The notes under the pieces: generated by a model
Told to the model about the DNA's origin: nothing
The model's database searches: none
The model's input: the letters and a program-made list of their open reading frames with translations, nothing else
Assembly (NCBI RefSeq): GCF_023571765.1
Contig: NZ_JAMJXC010000026.1
Span: 1-53,220, forward strand
Length of the DNA: 53,220 nucleotides
Reading direction: 5' to 3'
DNA from: Xanthobacter aminoxidans
GTDB lineage: Bacteria > Pseudomonadota > Alphaproteobacteria > Rhizobiales > Xanthobacteraceae
Made by a program: the position numbers and the translations under genes
In this document: piece by piece, positions 16,242 through 24,990 of the stretch
How positions within the stretch are numbered: the first letter of the stretch is position 1
Layout: each line of letters opens with the position of its first letter

Positions 16242-17123
16242 TCACGCTTCGCCGGTGACCATCGGGCGCGAAGGATCCGCGGACCAGTCGGTCAGCGAGC
16301 CGTCATAGAGCGCCGCGTCGCTACGACCGATCAGATGCAAAGCGAACGTGATGCCGCTGGCGGCGATGCCGCCGCCGCAATAGCTGATGATCCGCGGGCG
16401 TTCGAGAACGCCCGCGGAGGCGAAGATGCAGCGAATCTCCTCCGCGCTGCGAAACCATGACGTCCCACGACGCAGCAGATCCCGGAAAGGCACGCTCACG
16501 CTGCCCGGAATGCGGCCCGGGCGGCCGTAATGCGCGCCGCCGCGCCCCGAGAACTGCTCCGGCGAGAGCGCGTTCACCAGAGCCCCGCGCGGATCATTCA
16601 TCGTGGCTGCGACCTCCTGGGCGTCGGCCCTCAGGCTGGGGCGCAGGCGGGCGGTGAAGGTTCCAGGCACCGGCTCGGGTCCGGCGTCGGCGGTCAGCGG
16701 CAGGCCAGCCTCGCGCCATCCCTCCAGACCGCCATCCAGCACACGCACGTCGTGCGCGCCGGAGGCGGTGAGCACCCACCATGTCCGGACCACGGGCCCG
16801 AGATAGCCGCTGCCATAAAGCACGATGGTGTCGCCATCGTTCACGCCATGGGCGCGCATGGCATGCGTGACGTGCTCCATCGCCGGAAGGCCGTAGGGCA
16901 CGGTTCCCTGCGGCGCTGACAGCTCGTGGAACATGGAAAGATAGCGGGCGCCGGGGACATGTTCGCGCTCCCAGTCCGAGCGACCGCTGACGAGCCGCGA
17001 GCGGCCGACTGGCTGGGGCAGCATCTCGGCGCTGCAGTCGAAGATCCGGAGGCCGGGGGCGCCCAGATGGGTGGCGAGCCATTCGCGGGTGCACAGGATG
17101 GATGGTTCCGCGCGTATTGGCAT
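16242..17123 (-). CDS. Sulfurtransferase, two rhodanese domains (SseA-like)
   Basis: A 293-residue tandem-rhodanese protein. The N-terminal domain (about 1-140) has IFDCSAEM and the RVLDGGLEGWREAGLPL stretch. The C-terminal domain carries the active-site Cys in YCGGGIAASG near residue 250, followed by ALYDGSLTDWS. This class transfers sulfane sulfur from thiosulfate or 3-mercaptopyruvate to an acceptor. The loop CGGGIAAS differs from the CG[ST]GVTA loop typical of 3-mercaptopyruvate sulfurtransferases, so the donor is uncertain. Its start overlaps the LivF-like stop (TGATG), showing tight coupling to an importer. A paralogue lies at 24991-25872. Confidence 0.85.
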   Translation of the reverse strand: MPIRAEPSILCTREWLATHLGAPGLRIFDCSAEMLPQPVGRSRLVSGRSDWEREHVPGARYLSMFHELSAPQGTVPYGLPAMEHVTHAMRAHGVNDGDTIVLYGSGYLGPVVRTWWVLTASGAHDVRVLDGGLEGWREAGLPLTADAGPEPVPGTFTARLRPSLRADAQEVAATMNDPRGALVNALSPEQFSGRGGAHYGRPGRIPGSVSVPFRDLLRRGTSWFRSAEEIRCIFASAGVLERPRIISYCGGGIAASGITFALHLIGRSDAALYDGSLTDWSADPSRPMVTGEA

Positions 17124-17875
17124 CAGACCGGGGGAGGGCTGGCGGCGAGGGATTCCAGCGCCAGCGGGTCGTCGCCCAGGTAGGCGCGCTTCAGATCCGC
17201 GTCGGCCAGGAGTTCCGCGGCCGGCGCGGAACGCACCAGCCGGCCGCTTTCCAGCACATGCCCGGTTTTCGAAAGCGACAGGGCCAGATGCGAATTCTGC
17301 TCCACCAGCAGCACCGTCACCCCGGTGGCGGCGATGCGGCGGATGGCGTTGGCCATCACATGAATCACCGCCGGAGCGAGACCGAGAGAGGGCTCGTCCA
17401 GCAGCAGCAGACGGGGGCGCGCCATCACCGCCCGGCCGATGGCCGCCATCTGCTGCTCGCCCCCGGAGAGGTTGCGGCCCAGGCTGTTGCGCCGTTCGGC
17501 GAGGCGGGGGAACAGCGCATACACCTTGTCGAGATCGGCCCGCACACCCGTCTGGTCGCGCCGCAGATAGGCGCCGCAGACAAGGTTGTCGTGGACGCTC
17601 ATCTCCGGGAACAGCCGCCGTCCCTCGGGGGACAGGGCGATGCCATCCCGGATCCGCTGCTCGGTGGGCAGGTTCTCGATCGCCCGCCCGTCGATCAGGA
17701 TGCGTCCGGCGTGGAGCGGCACCAGGCCGGCGATGCCGCGCATGATGGTGGACTTGCCGGCACCGTTGGCTCCCAGGATCGCGGCCACCGTACCGGATTC
17801 GACGGTGAGCGAGACCCCGAGCACTGCCGCAATGGCGCCGTGCCGGATCGAGACCTCCTGGAGTTCAAGCCGCAT
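17123..17875 (-). CDS. livF: Branched-chain-type ABC importer ATPase (LivF-like, system 1)
   Basis: A 250-residue ATPase with Walker A GANGAGKST near residue 35, LSPEGRRLFPEMSVHDNL (the LivF hallmark), signature LSGGEQQM and Walker B LLLLDEPSLGLAP. It pairs with the LivG-like ATPase, whose gene overlaps it by 11 bases, to energise uptake through LivH/LivM. Homologous systems import branched-chain amino acids, amides, urea and, in many Alphaproteobacteria, aromatic or other carboxylic acids. The name reflects family, not proven substrate. The tail after DDPLALESLA is not conserved. Confidence 0.9.
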   Translation of the reverse strand: MRLELQEVSIRHGAIAAVLGVSLTVESGTVAAILGANGAGKSTIMRGIAGLVPLHAGRILIDGRAIENLPTEQRIRDGIALSPEGRRLFPEMSVHDNLVCGAYLRRDQTGVRADLDKVYALFPRLAERRNSLGRNLSGGEQQMAAIGRAVMARPRLLLLDEPSLGLAPAVIHVMANAIRRIAATGVTVLLVEQNSHLALSLSKTGHVLESGRLVRSAPAAELLADADLKRAYLGDDPLALESLAASPPPV

Positions 17876-18641
17876 CCGCGGCCCTCCCCAGATAGGCTTC
17901 GATGAATTCCGGCGTCTGGCGGACCTGCGCGGGCGTCCCGTCTGCGATCAGGCGCCCCTGCGACAGCGCGATGATGCGGTCGCACAGCCGCATCACCATC
18001 GGCAGGTCGTGCTCGATCAGCACCAGCGCGATGCCGCGGGTGTCATGCACGGCGCGGAACAGGGCTTCCATCCGCGCCGTCTCGGCCCCGTTGAGGCCGG
18101 CGGCGGGCTCGTCCGCCAGCAGCATCCGGGGGCGCGTCGCGATCGCCATGGCGACGCCGAGGATCTTCTGCAAGCCGTACGGCAGCGTGGAGGCCACGTC
18201 CTCCGCATTCTCGCCGAGGCCGGTGAAAGCCAGCACATCCTCGGCGGTCGCGCGTGCCTCCTCGCGCGCGCCGCGCAGGCGCCGGCCGGCGAACAGCGCC
18301 ATCGGCGTGCCGATGCCATGGAAGAGCACGGCCTGCTCCAGATGCTGGCGCACGGTCATGTCCGGCAGCACCATCGCGGCCTGGAAACTGCGCACCAGTC
18401 CTGCCTTGGCGATGCGGGCGGGCGTCCAGCCGGAAATGTCGTGGCCATCGAAATGGATCGAGCCGGAGCCTGCGGGCAAACCGCCGGTGATGAGGTTGAA
18501 GAGTGTCGTCTTGCCCGCCCCGTTGGGGCCGATCAGCCCGGTGATGCGCCCCGGATCCACCGCGAACGACACCCCCTCCACCGCCCGGATGCCGCCGAAG
18601 CTACGCGAGACGTTGCGGACCTGCAGTTGCGCCGCGCTCAT
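17865..18641 (-). CDS. livG: Branched-chain-type ABC importer ATPase (LivG-like, system 1)
   Basis: A 258-residue ATPase with Walker A GPNGAGKTT near residue 36 and the LivG-type ARIAKAGLVRSFQAAMVLPD. It also has an unusual signature region (TLPYGLQKILGVAMA) and Walker B MLLADEPAAGLN. The signature lacks the usual LSGGQ and reads LPYGLQK, as in many LivG proteins of this subfamily. Its start overlaps the LivM-like stop by four bases. The C-terminal FIEAYLGRAADAA is the standard LivG ending. Confidence 0.9.
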   Translation of the reverse strand: MSAAQLQVRNVSRSFGGIRAVEGVSFAVDPGRITGLIGPNGAGKTTLFNLITGGLPAGSGSIHFDGHDISGWTPARIAKAGLVRSFQAAMVLPDMTVRQHLEQAVLFHGIGTPMALFAGRRLRGAREEARATAEDVLAFTGLGENAEDVASTLPYGLQKILGVAMAIATRPRMLLADEPAAGLNGAETARMEALFRAVHDTRGIALVLIEHDLPMVMRLCDRIIALSQGRLIADGTPAQVRQTPEFIEAYLGRAADAA

Positions 18642-19558
18642 TTCAGCCTCCGCGCGAGACCCGCCAGCCCCTGCGGTAGGAAGACCATGAGCAGCAGCAG
18701 GGAGACGCCATAAAGGAATTGCTGCCAGCCGAGCGCCGTGCGGAAGAGTTCGGGAAGCGGCACCAGCAGCAGGGCGCCCGCCAGGGGACCAAGGATGGCC
18801 CCGACCCCGCCGACAACATTCATCACCAGCGCATTGATGGTGGCGGTGACGTTGAAGGCCTCGGGCGAGATGTAGCCCATATAGTGGGCATAGAGACTGC
18901 CCGAGGCACCAGCGATGCCGGCGCTGACAGTGAAGACGAAGCGGCGCCAGGCCAGGGCTTCGATACCCAGCGACTGGACCAGCGGCTCATTGCGCTCCAG
19001 CCCGCGCAGCACCTGGCCCGGCTGGCCGGACAGCATCGCACGCACCACCAGCAGCGCCACGGCCGTCGTGACCAGCACCAGCACGTAGAAGCTCTCCCGG
19101 CTGCGGAGGGTGAACCCCAGGATGGCGGCAGGAGGGATGCGCATGATCCCGTTATTGCCGCCGAAGGGAAAGACGAACTCCACGAACACCAGCACGATGG
19201 CCTCGCCGAGCACGAAGGTGAGGAGGGCAAAATTCACGCCGCGGACCTTCAGGATGACGGAGCCGATCAGCCAGGCCGCGAGAGCGGGGATGGCTATGCC
19301 CGCGCTCATTCCCAGGAGGAAGGGCGTGCCCACGTCCCGCGTCAGAAGGGCGGAGGCATAGGCGCCCATGCCCATGAAGCCCGCCTGGGCCAGCGACAGC
19401 TGGCCGATGCGAAGCATCAGGTGCAGGCTCAGTGCCAGCAGCGACTTGATGCCGATGAGGATCGCGATGTGCCAGACGAAGCGGCCATCCACGGCAAAGG
19501 GCACGAGGACGACCCCGGCCGCGATCGCGGCCAGGACAATCCGGGAAGGGCGCATCAC
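18638..19558 (-). CDS. livM: Branched-chain-type ABC importer permease (LivM-like, system 1)
   Basis: A 306-residue inner-membrane protein with about eight hydrophobic segments. Markers are LSLAQAGFMGMGAYASALL (LivM N-terminal motif), RVRGVNFALLTFVLGEA-like sequence in the middle and NVVGGVGAILGPLAGALLLV near residue 250. It overlaps the LivH-like gene upstream and the LivG-like gene downstream by four bases each, so the three are translationally coupled. Length and topology are normal. Confidence 0.9.
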   Translation of the reverse strand: MMRPSRIVLAAIAAGVVLVPFAVDGRFVWHIAILIGIKSLLALSLHLMLRIGQLSLAQAGFMGMGAYASALLTRDVGTPFLLGMSAGIAIPALAAWLIGSVILKVRGVNFALLTFVLGEAIVLVFVEFVFPFGGNNGIMRIPPAAILGFTLRSRESFYVLVLVTTAVALLVVRAMLSGQPGQVLRGLERNEPLVQSLGIEALAWRRFVFTVSAGIAGASGSLYAHYMGYISPEAFNVTATINALVMNVVGGVGAILGPLAGALLLVPLPELFRTALGWQQFLYGVSLLLLMVFLPQGLAGLARRLK

Positions 19559-20403
19559 GATCTCCCCAGGAGGCCTGCCGGCCGCACCAGCAGGACAAGG
19601 ATCACGGCCGCGAAGGACACCAGGGCGGCGATGGTCGCGTTGAAGAGAATGGAGATGCCGGAATCAATCGTGGCCAGCAGGCACGAGGCCACTAACGCGC
19701 CGGGGATGGAGCCGAGCCCGCCGAGCACGACGATGATGAAGGCCTTCATCAGTGCCGCCTCGCCCATGTTGGGCTCCGCGCCATAGATCGGCGCCACCAG
19801 CGCCCCCGCCAAGCCGGCCAGCGCGCATCCGATGCCGAACGCCACCGGATACGTCTTCCAGGGCGTGATGCCTTGCAGTCGCGCCACCTCGGGCGCCTGC
19901 GCCACAGCCCGCATGGCCAGCCCGAGCCGGGAATGATTGAGGAGCCACCAGATGAGGGCCACCATCACCAGCGCCACGCCCGCGGCAAACAGCTGGTCGC
20001 GCGGAATGAACGCCCCCGCGACCTCGATCGAGCCGGAAAACGGCCGTGCGATGGGCTGGCTGTCGACGCCGAACAGGATGGTGACGGCGCCCTTGATGGC
20101 GATGGCCAAAGCCAGCCCCACGATCATGCCGCCGGTCTCATCGCCGGTGAAGCGCCGGAACAGCGCGCGCTCTGCGACGACGCCGATGCCGCCGGCCACC
20201 AGCGCCGCCAAAGGCAGGGCGACCAGATAGTCGAGGCCGAACTGGTGCTGGGCCACGAAGACCGCGTAGGCCCCGATCAGCAGGAACTCGCCATGCGCGA
20301 AGTTGACCACGCGCATGATCCCGAAGATCAGCGTGAAGCCAAGGGCGATCAACATGTAGGTCGCCGACGAAAGGCCGGCGACCACGAGAAACTGCTGAAA
20401 CAT
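19555..20403 (-). CDS. livH: Branched-chain-type ABC importer permease (LivH-like, system 1)
   Basis: A 282-residue inner-membrane permease. Typical LivH elements are TLIFGIMRVVNFAHGEFLLI near residue 25, GLAMRAVAQAPEVARLQGI in the cytoplasmic loop, and VVLGGLGSIPGALVASCLLA near residue 225. It follows the binding-protein gene by 20 bases. It forms the translocation pore with the LivM-like subunit. Confidence 0.9.
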   Translation of the reverse strand: MFQQFLVVAGLSSATYMLIALGFTLIFGIMRVVNFAHGEFLLIGAYAVFVAQHQFGLDYLVALPLAALVAGGIGVVAERALFRRFTGDETGGMIVGLALAIAIKGAVTILFGVDSQPIARPFSGSIEVAGAFIPRDQLFAAGVALVMVALIWWLLNHSRLGLAMRAVAQAPEVARLQGITPWKTYPVAFGIGCALAGLAGALVAPIYGAEPNMGEAALMKAFIIVVLGGLGSIPGALVASCLLATIDSGISILFNATIAALVSFAAVILVLLVRPAGLLGRS

Positions 20404-20423
20404 GACCTGTATGATCCGCCCGC

Positions 20424-21596
20424 TCAGTCCGGCTTGGCCTCGCCGATGACGACACCCTTGCCGTTCTGAATCTCGACCATCACGACGGCGCGGTAGATCT
20501 GGTGATCCACGCTGTAGGCCGCCTTGCCACCCCAGGTCAGCGGCCCCACCGAGCCCTGGAACGGGGTGTTGGCCTCAAGGGCCGCGACCACGGCGTCACT
20601 CTTGGTGGAGCCGGCCTTCTGCAAGGACGAGAAGAGCAGGTTGGCCGCGTCGTAGAACATGACCACGTAGTCGTTCATCTCGGTCTTGTGCAGCGTGCCG
20701 AAGCGCGCGCCGAGGCGGTTCCATGTGTCGGTGCCGGGGGCGGCCATGGTGGTGCCCACCACGCCCTGCGCATATTCGGGGCCGGCCGCCTTCACGATCT
20801 CCTCGACGTCATAGCCGCCGAACTTTGTGAAGCTGCCCTTGTATCCCTGCTCGCGCGCCTGACGGATGATGAGGCCCGCGGTGCGCGGCGGTGCGGTGTC
20901 GAGCTCGATGGTGTCCGGATTCTGCGCGAGGACCTTGGTCAGAAGGGCGCGGAAGTCGTTCTGGCTGCGCTCGAAGAATTCCGCCGCGACCACATCGAAT
21001 CCGCCCTTCGTGTACGCCGCCTTCTGGATCTTCTGGCTGTTCCAGCCGGTCTCGTCATTGGCGGCGACCAAAGCGACGCGCTGCAGGTTCGGCCTGTTCT
21101 TTTTCAGCCAGGCAACGGTGGAGGGCGAGAATTCCTGCGTGGTCGGGCCGACGCGGAAGATATACTTGCTGTCCTTCAGCACATCCGCCGCCCACGCCCC
21201 GGTGAACAACAGCACGCCCTCGCGCTCGGTCAGCGGCTTGATGGCGAGGAGCGAGGCCGAGCCGATGGGGCCGAAGACAAAGCGCACATCGTCGGGGCCG
21301 ATCAGCCGGTTGATCGCCGTGACCGCCTCTGCAGCCTTGTACTGGTCGTCGTAGGAAATGACCTCGAGCTTGTAGCTGGTGGCGCCGACCTTGAGGCCGC
21401 CTCGCGCATTCACCTCCTCCGCGGCGATCTTGACCCCGCCGTCCATGCCAAGTCCCCAGGCGGCGCCGGGGCCGGTCAGCGGGCCGAGGACGCCGATGCG
21501 CAGCACCTCCTGCGCCTGGGCAAGACCCGCGGAAAGCGCGAGCAGCGAAGCGGCCATCGCCGCCAGCGCGATCCTGCGGTTGAACATGGCAGACAT
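20424..21596 (-). CDS. livK: Branched-chain-type ABC importer binding protein (LivK-like, system 1)
   Basis: A 390-residue exported binding protein. The signal peptide is about residues 1-28 (RRIALAAMAASLLAL ... AQA-Q). The mature fold begins EVLRIGVLGPLTGPGAAWGL, with YDDQYKAAEAVTAINRLI and FVFGPIGSASLLAIKPL typical of Leu/Ile/Val-binding-protein relatives. ATG 21596 is chosen because the signal peptide starts there and GGAGACC precedes it. A longer frame from 21656 would bury the signal. Ligand cannot be inferred; the ligand-pocket positions do not point to one amino acid. Confidence 0.9.
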   Translation of the reverse strand: MSAMFNRRIALAAMAASLLALSAGLAQAQEVLRIGVLGPLTGPGAAWGLGMDGGVKIAAEEVNARGGLKVGATSYKLEVISYDDQYKAAEAVTAINRLIGPDDVRFVFGPIGSASLLAIKPLTEREGVLLFTGAWAADVLKDSKYIFRVGPTTQEFSPSTVAWLKKNRPNLQRVALVAANDETGWNSQKIQKAAYTKGGFDVVAAEFFERSQNDFRALLTKVLAQNPDTIELDTAPPRTAGLIIRQAREQGYKGSFTKFGGYDVEEIVKAAGPEYAQGVVGTTMAAPGTDTWNRLGARFGTLHKTEMNDYVVMFYDAANLLFSSLQKAGSTKSDAVVAALEANTPFQGSVGPLTWGGKAAYSVDHQIYRAVVMVEIQNGKGVVIGEAKPD

Positions 21597-21749
21597 GGAT
21601 CCGGTCTCCTTGTGCGACGGCTGCTTTGCGCGCCGCCCTCGATGGTGATGGCCCACAAAACCCAGGCCGCGTTTATTGTCAATTATCTTTATCGAAAAAA
21701 TTAAATAATTGCTCCAAGTCTGGCTATCGCTTTGTCCAAGATCATCTTT
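21597..21749 (-). promoter_or_regulatory. AT-rich gap, probable promoter of the LivK-like gene
   Basis: This 153-base gap lies between the GMC oxidoreductase stop and the importer start and is markedly AT-rich in otherwise GC-rich DNA (about 21677-21720). On the minus strand it contains TTGACA (21682-21677), but no good matching -10 element is visible. TTGGAG (from 21717) with GATAAT further along is an alternative. The gap suggests that the importer can be transcribed separately from the oxidoreductase. Confidence 0.3.
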
Positions 21750-23267
21750 TCAGTTTTTGGCGAGAAATCGCGCCGCTACATTCTCGGCCCAGGCCCCAAT
21801 GCTAAGGGTGGGCGGCGCCGCTGTCGGGCGGGGAAAGGCGGCGGCATCCACCACATGCAGGCCGGGCACGCCGTGGACCTCGCCATCGGCGCCCACCACG
21901 CCGACGGCTTCCAGGCGGCCCAGGCACGCCCCTCCCATGGGATGGACGGTCGAGGGTCGACGGCCGGCATAGACGGGGCGCCCGGAGAGGCGCGCCATCT
22001 CCTGCATGACCTCGTAGATGCGGCCGTAGATGGGGCTGTTCGCCGGATCGAAATCGATACGGAAGCGCCCGCCCGCAATGCTGGCGGTCCCGTCCATGGC
22101 ATCCTCACCCATACCGCTCACGACCATGCCGCGCTTGAGGCGCTGGCGGACGAAGCGCGGGAAGGGATAGGCGTCGACGCTCGGCATGTTGTTGCGGCCG
22201 ATGCCCACCTGCGGCCGGGATTCGTCGCGCAGGCGGATCGCCCCCTTGCTGGGAATGCCTTCGGTGTAGTCCGTATCGGGGGTATTGAGGTCCCAGAAGC
22301 CGCGGATGTCGCCATTGCCGCTGAATCGCCGGCCGAGATGCGGCATGCCCCGGAGGCCACCGTGCACGTCCCGGCTCTGCAGCAGCAGCCGCAGCGTGTT
22401 CATCGTGCCCGCGCCGAGGAAGACGTGGTCCGCCTCGATGGCCGATCGCCGGCGGGCGGCGTGGTCCACATAGTCGATGCGAAACCTGCGGGCCGCGCCG
22501 GGTTGCGCGATGATCGCCACCACTTCGCTGAGCGGGCGGACATCCAGCCCATGCCGGAGCGCCGGTCCGAGATAGATGAAGTCCATGGTGGACTTCGAGC
22601 CCGATGGCGCGCCGAGGAAGCCATGGTCGCCGCTGCCGTAGTCGGTCTCCCAGCGGCTGATGCCCGCCTCGGTCGTCACCAATTGCGGGTTCGCAGGGTC
22701 GCGGGGAAACAGGAAGCCGACCCGCACCTCGTCCTTCGGGACGACCGGCGCGAAGTGCGGATGATCGCCATAAAGCTTGAGCGCGCCATGCGGAGGGGTG
22801 TTGGACAGGCCGGGCCTTGCCGAGCCGACCCTGGCCAGGAATGCGGCGTAGTGGGGCGCCATTGTCGCCTCGTCCAGGCCGTCGCAATGACCGTCCCAGA
22901 AATCGGGCCGCGCGGGACGCCGATGCAGGGCGGAATAGACGTGGCTCCCCCCGCCGACGCCGGAGGAGCAGATGACCTCCATGCCGCGCGAGACATAGAC
23001 CTCGAGCAGGCCCTTGCGGCTGATCCGCAGGCTGCCGCCCGGCAGCAGCGGATGGTGTACCGCGCGCAGCGCCCGCCGGAACAGGCTCAGGCCGCGTGGA
23101 AACGCAGTCCGGTTCGCGATGCCCATGGAGCGCACGGGCACCGTGTCCCACCAGGGACCGCGTTCGAGGACGGTGACCTTCGCCCCGCCCTCCGCCAGTC
23201 GCGCCGCCGAGACACTGCCGCCGAAGCCGCTCCCTATGACGACCACCTCGGTGGCATCCGCCGCCAT
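21750..23267 (-). CDS. GMC-type flavin oxidoreductase (cholesterol-oxidase-like)
   Basis: A 505-residue FAD enzyme. The dinucleotide motif VIGSGFGGSVSAARLAEGG is at about residues 10-28. GVGGGSHVYSALHRRP (the FAD-contact loop) follows near residue 105. The C-terminal HPMGGACLGRLEA and GLHVVDAAAFPRPTAAPPT carry the conserved His and Pro/Asn region of the GMC active site. The overall pattern is closer to the bacterial cholesterol-oxidase/ChoD branch than to choline dehydrogenase, but many such proteins act on other alcohols. ATG 23267 has a strong GGAGGGGGAG site. It is the first gene of the minus-strand cluster, divergent from a LysR gene, and may catalyse the first oxidation. Confidence 0.85.
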   Translation of the reverse strand: MAADATEVVVIGSGFGGSVSAARLAEGGAKVTVLERGPWWDTVPVRSMGIANRTAFPRGLSLFRRALRAVHHPLLPGGSLRISRKGLLEVYVSRGMEVICSSGVGGGSHVYSALHRRPARPDFWDGHCDGLDEATMAPHYAAFLARVGSARPGLSNTPPHGALKLYGDHPHFAPVVPKDEVRVGFLFPRDPANPQLVTTEAGISRWETDYGSGDHGFLGAPSGSKSTMDFIYLGPALRHGLDVRPLSEVVAIIAQPGAARRFRIDYVDHAARRRSAIEADHVFLGAGTMNTLRLLLQSRDVHGGLRGMPHLGRRFSGNGDIRGFWDLNTPDTDYTEGIPSKGAIRLRDESRPQVGIGRNNMPSVDAYPFPRFVRQRLKRGMVVSGMGEDAMDGTASIAGGRFRIDFDPANSPIYGRIYEVMQEMARLSGRPVYAGRRPSTVHPMGGACLGRLEAVGVVGADGEVHGVPGLHVVDAAAFPRPTAAPPTLSIGAWAENVAARFLAKN

Positions 23268-23364
23268 AACTCCCCCTCCGGACCCGTTTCCTCCCGCGCG
23301 CGCCGGGCCACGGCAGCTGTCGAGTGACGCGGGAAGTTTGACAAACCGCCAGCCCAAATGTCCA

Positions 23365-23386
23365 ATGCATTGCAGCCGCATTGCAT
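23365..23386. promoter_or_regulatory. Imperfect dyad in the GMC / LysR intergenic region
   Basis: ATGCATTGCAG (23365-23375) faces CCGCATTGCAT (23376-23386); nine of the eleven base pairs match. It lies just upstream of the chosen LysR start (23408) and about 100 bases upstream of the GMC start. That is a plausible position for LysR autoregulation and divergent activation. Confidence 0.4.
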
Positions 23387-23407
23387 AAGATAATGTTATG
23401 GCCGAAG

Positions 23408-24331
23408 ATGAGAATTAACCCGCGCCAGGTGGAAGCGTTTCGCCTGGTTTTCCAGACCGGCAGCATGACCACCGCGGCGCAGATGATGGGCATCACGCAG
23501 CCCGCCGTGAGCCGGCTGATCCGCGACCTCGAGGCGACCCTGGAATTGGCCCTGTTCATCCGCAGCGGCAGCGGCATCAGCGCCACGACCGACGCGATTA
23601 CGTTCTTCACGGAGGTCGAGCGCAGCTTCGTCGGTCTTCAGCAACTGGAGCATGCGGCGCTGGCGATCCGCCAGAAGCGGGAAGGCCTGCTGCACGTTGC
23701 CGCCACCGGTGCGTTCGGGGTTCTCTGCCTGCCGCGCGCCCTTGCGGCCGTGCGCGAGGCGCGCCCTGGACTGCGCGTGCGCCTCACCGTGACACGTTCG
23801 TCGGAAATCCTGGACATGGTGGCGACGCGGCGCTGCCACCTCGGCATCACCGCCATCCCTCCGCAGACCGCAGGCATCGATCACGAGAACCTGCCCGCGG
23901 TCCCCATCGTCTGCCTGCTCCCGCCCGGCCATCCCCTCGTCGCGCGGCGCGAGCTACGCCCGCGCGACCTCGTCGGGGAGATCATCTATGGGCCACCGGA
24001 AAACACCCGCCTCCACCAGCAGATCGCCCAGGCCTTCGAGCAGGACGGTGTGGGCTATGATCTCGCCGGAGAATGCACGCTCGGCAACTCCATCTGCGCG
24101 TTCGTGGCCTTGGGCGCCGGCGTCGCCATCCTCGATGCGCTGGCTGCGCGCGGTGCGGTGGAGCCCCCCATCATCTTGCGCCCCTTCGTGCCGCATCTGC
24201 GATGGGAGCCGAAATTGCTCTTCCCGGCGGGCAGCCCTCGCTCGCAGCCGCTCGCGATGCTCATTCGCGAAATCCGGGCCCGCCTCGCCGACCTTGCCGC
24301 TTCGTCGCCGGAAGGCATTGTCTGGCGCTGA
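23408..24331 (+). CDS. LysR-family transcriptional regulator (region 4)
   Basis: A 307-residue LysR protein. The winged helix-turn-helix is at about residues 1-62 (NPRQVEAFRLVFQTGSMTTA and then ITQPAVSRLIRDLE). An effector-binding domain of two subdomains follows (LHVAATGAFGVLCLPRALAA, then GIDHENLPAVPIVCLLPPGH). ATG 23408 is chosen because family homology begins there. In-frame TTG 23381 and ATG 23393 would add up to nine residues, and none has a good ribosome site. It is divergent from the GMC gene and is the likely ligand-dependent regulator of the region 4 cluster. Confidence 0.88.
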   Translation: MRINPRQVEAFRLVFQTGSMTTAAQMMGITQPAVSRLIRDLEATLELALFIRSGSGISATTDAITFFTEVERSFVGLQQLEHAALAIRQKREGLLHVAATGAFGVLCLPRALAAVREARPGLRVRLTVTRSSEILDMVATRRCHLGITAIPPQTAGIDHENLPAVPIVCLLPPGHPLVARRELRPRDLVGEIIYGPPENTRLHQQIAQAFEQDGVGYDLAGECTLGNSICAFVALGAGVAILDALAARGAVEPPIILRPFVPHLRWEPKLLFPAGSPRSQPLAMLIREIRARLADLAASSPEGIVWR

Positions 24332-24341
24332 AGGGAGGACC

Positions 24342-24680
24342 TCAGCGGGGGGAAGGCTCGGGCAAAGGCTCGCTGGCGCCGTTTACGCGCAACTCGTCGG
24401 CCTCATTGTCGACGACGACGTAATTCTCATAATAAGTGACCGTCGGGCGGGCGCCAAACCGCGCCTCTACCTTCTTTGCCCAGTCTTCGTTGTACCAAGC
24501 CTCGGCCTGCTCGCGCGTCTCCCAAAGGTAAACGCCGCCGCCGCCCGCATCTCCGTTAAGGAAATACTTGCGCTTCAGGCCGTCGAGCCCGGCATAGAGC
24601 GGAGCCGAGAGCCGTGCCGATGCGGTGGCCTCTTCCGCGCTGCGCTGGAGGCCCGGAATCTGCACGATCGCGATCAGCAT
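24342..24680 (-). CDS. YdhR-family (putative monooxygenase-fold) small protein
   Basis: A 112-residue dimeric alpha/beta-barrel protein. It resembles the YdhR family: MLIAIVQIPG start, the central LDGLKRKYFLNGDAGGGGVY (near residues 35-55), YLWETREQAEAWYNEDWAKK, then RFGARPTVTYYENYVVVDN. YdhR-type proteins are annotated as putative monooxygenases, although enzyme activity is not established for most. ATG 24680 has a modest AAGGAAAG site. It converges with LysR, ending 10 bases from it. It may act on a flavin-oxidised intermediate of the cluster, which is inference. Confidence 0.8.
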   Translation of the reverse strand: MLIAIVQIPGLQRSAEEATASARLSAPLYAGLDGLKRKYFLNGDAGGGGVYLWETREQAEAWYNEDWAKKVEARFGARPTVTYYENYVVVDNEADELRVNGASEPLPEPSPR

Positions 24681-24990
24681 GGACGCTTTCCTTCTTTGCA
24701 TGCCCGCGCATTTCCCCGCCCGCGCACGCGGCTGTCAAATCTCAATTCCTGATGCCTGATGCCGGCATGTTATGCACCAAGAATTGTATGGACTTAGTGG
24801 GGCGTGCGCGCTGGTCTTGGGGGCGGCCCACAGTAGAATTGAGCGAGATGTTGACGTCTTGGGCCGCGTCTTTGCGGGCGCGACGCGGTGGCGGGCCGTT
24901 GCGGAGGCGACGGCCGTCGTCCCGGGGCATCGGACGCGTGTTCCAGGTTCCGTGGCCCGTTGCCAATCTGGCTGGTTGGCTGGCCGTACT
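24681..24990. other. 310-base stretch without a convincing gene
   Basis: This stretch lies between the YdhR-like gene and the second sulfurtransferase gene. It should contain the promoter of the YdhR-like gene near 24700-24800 (AT-rich patch with TTGTATGG). Short frames on both strands are Arg-rich and look like GC-driven chance frames. No IS end or RNA gene is seen. Confidence 0.4.

Noticed and set aside
21732-23327. A 531-codon frame on the plus strand opposite the GMC oxidoreductase
   Set aside because: High-GC antisense shadow with no family pattern; the minus-strand GMC frame has all motifs.
22105-23610. A 501-codon minus-strand frame overlapping GMC in another frame and running into the LysR start
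   Set aside because: Arg/Gly/Pro-rich composition and no recognisable motifs.
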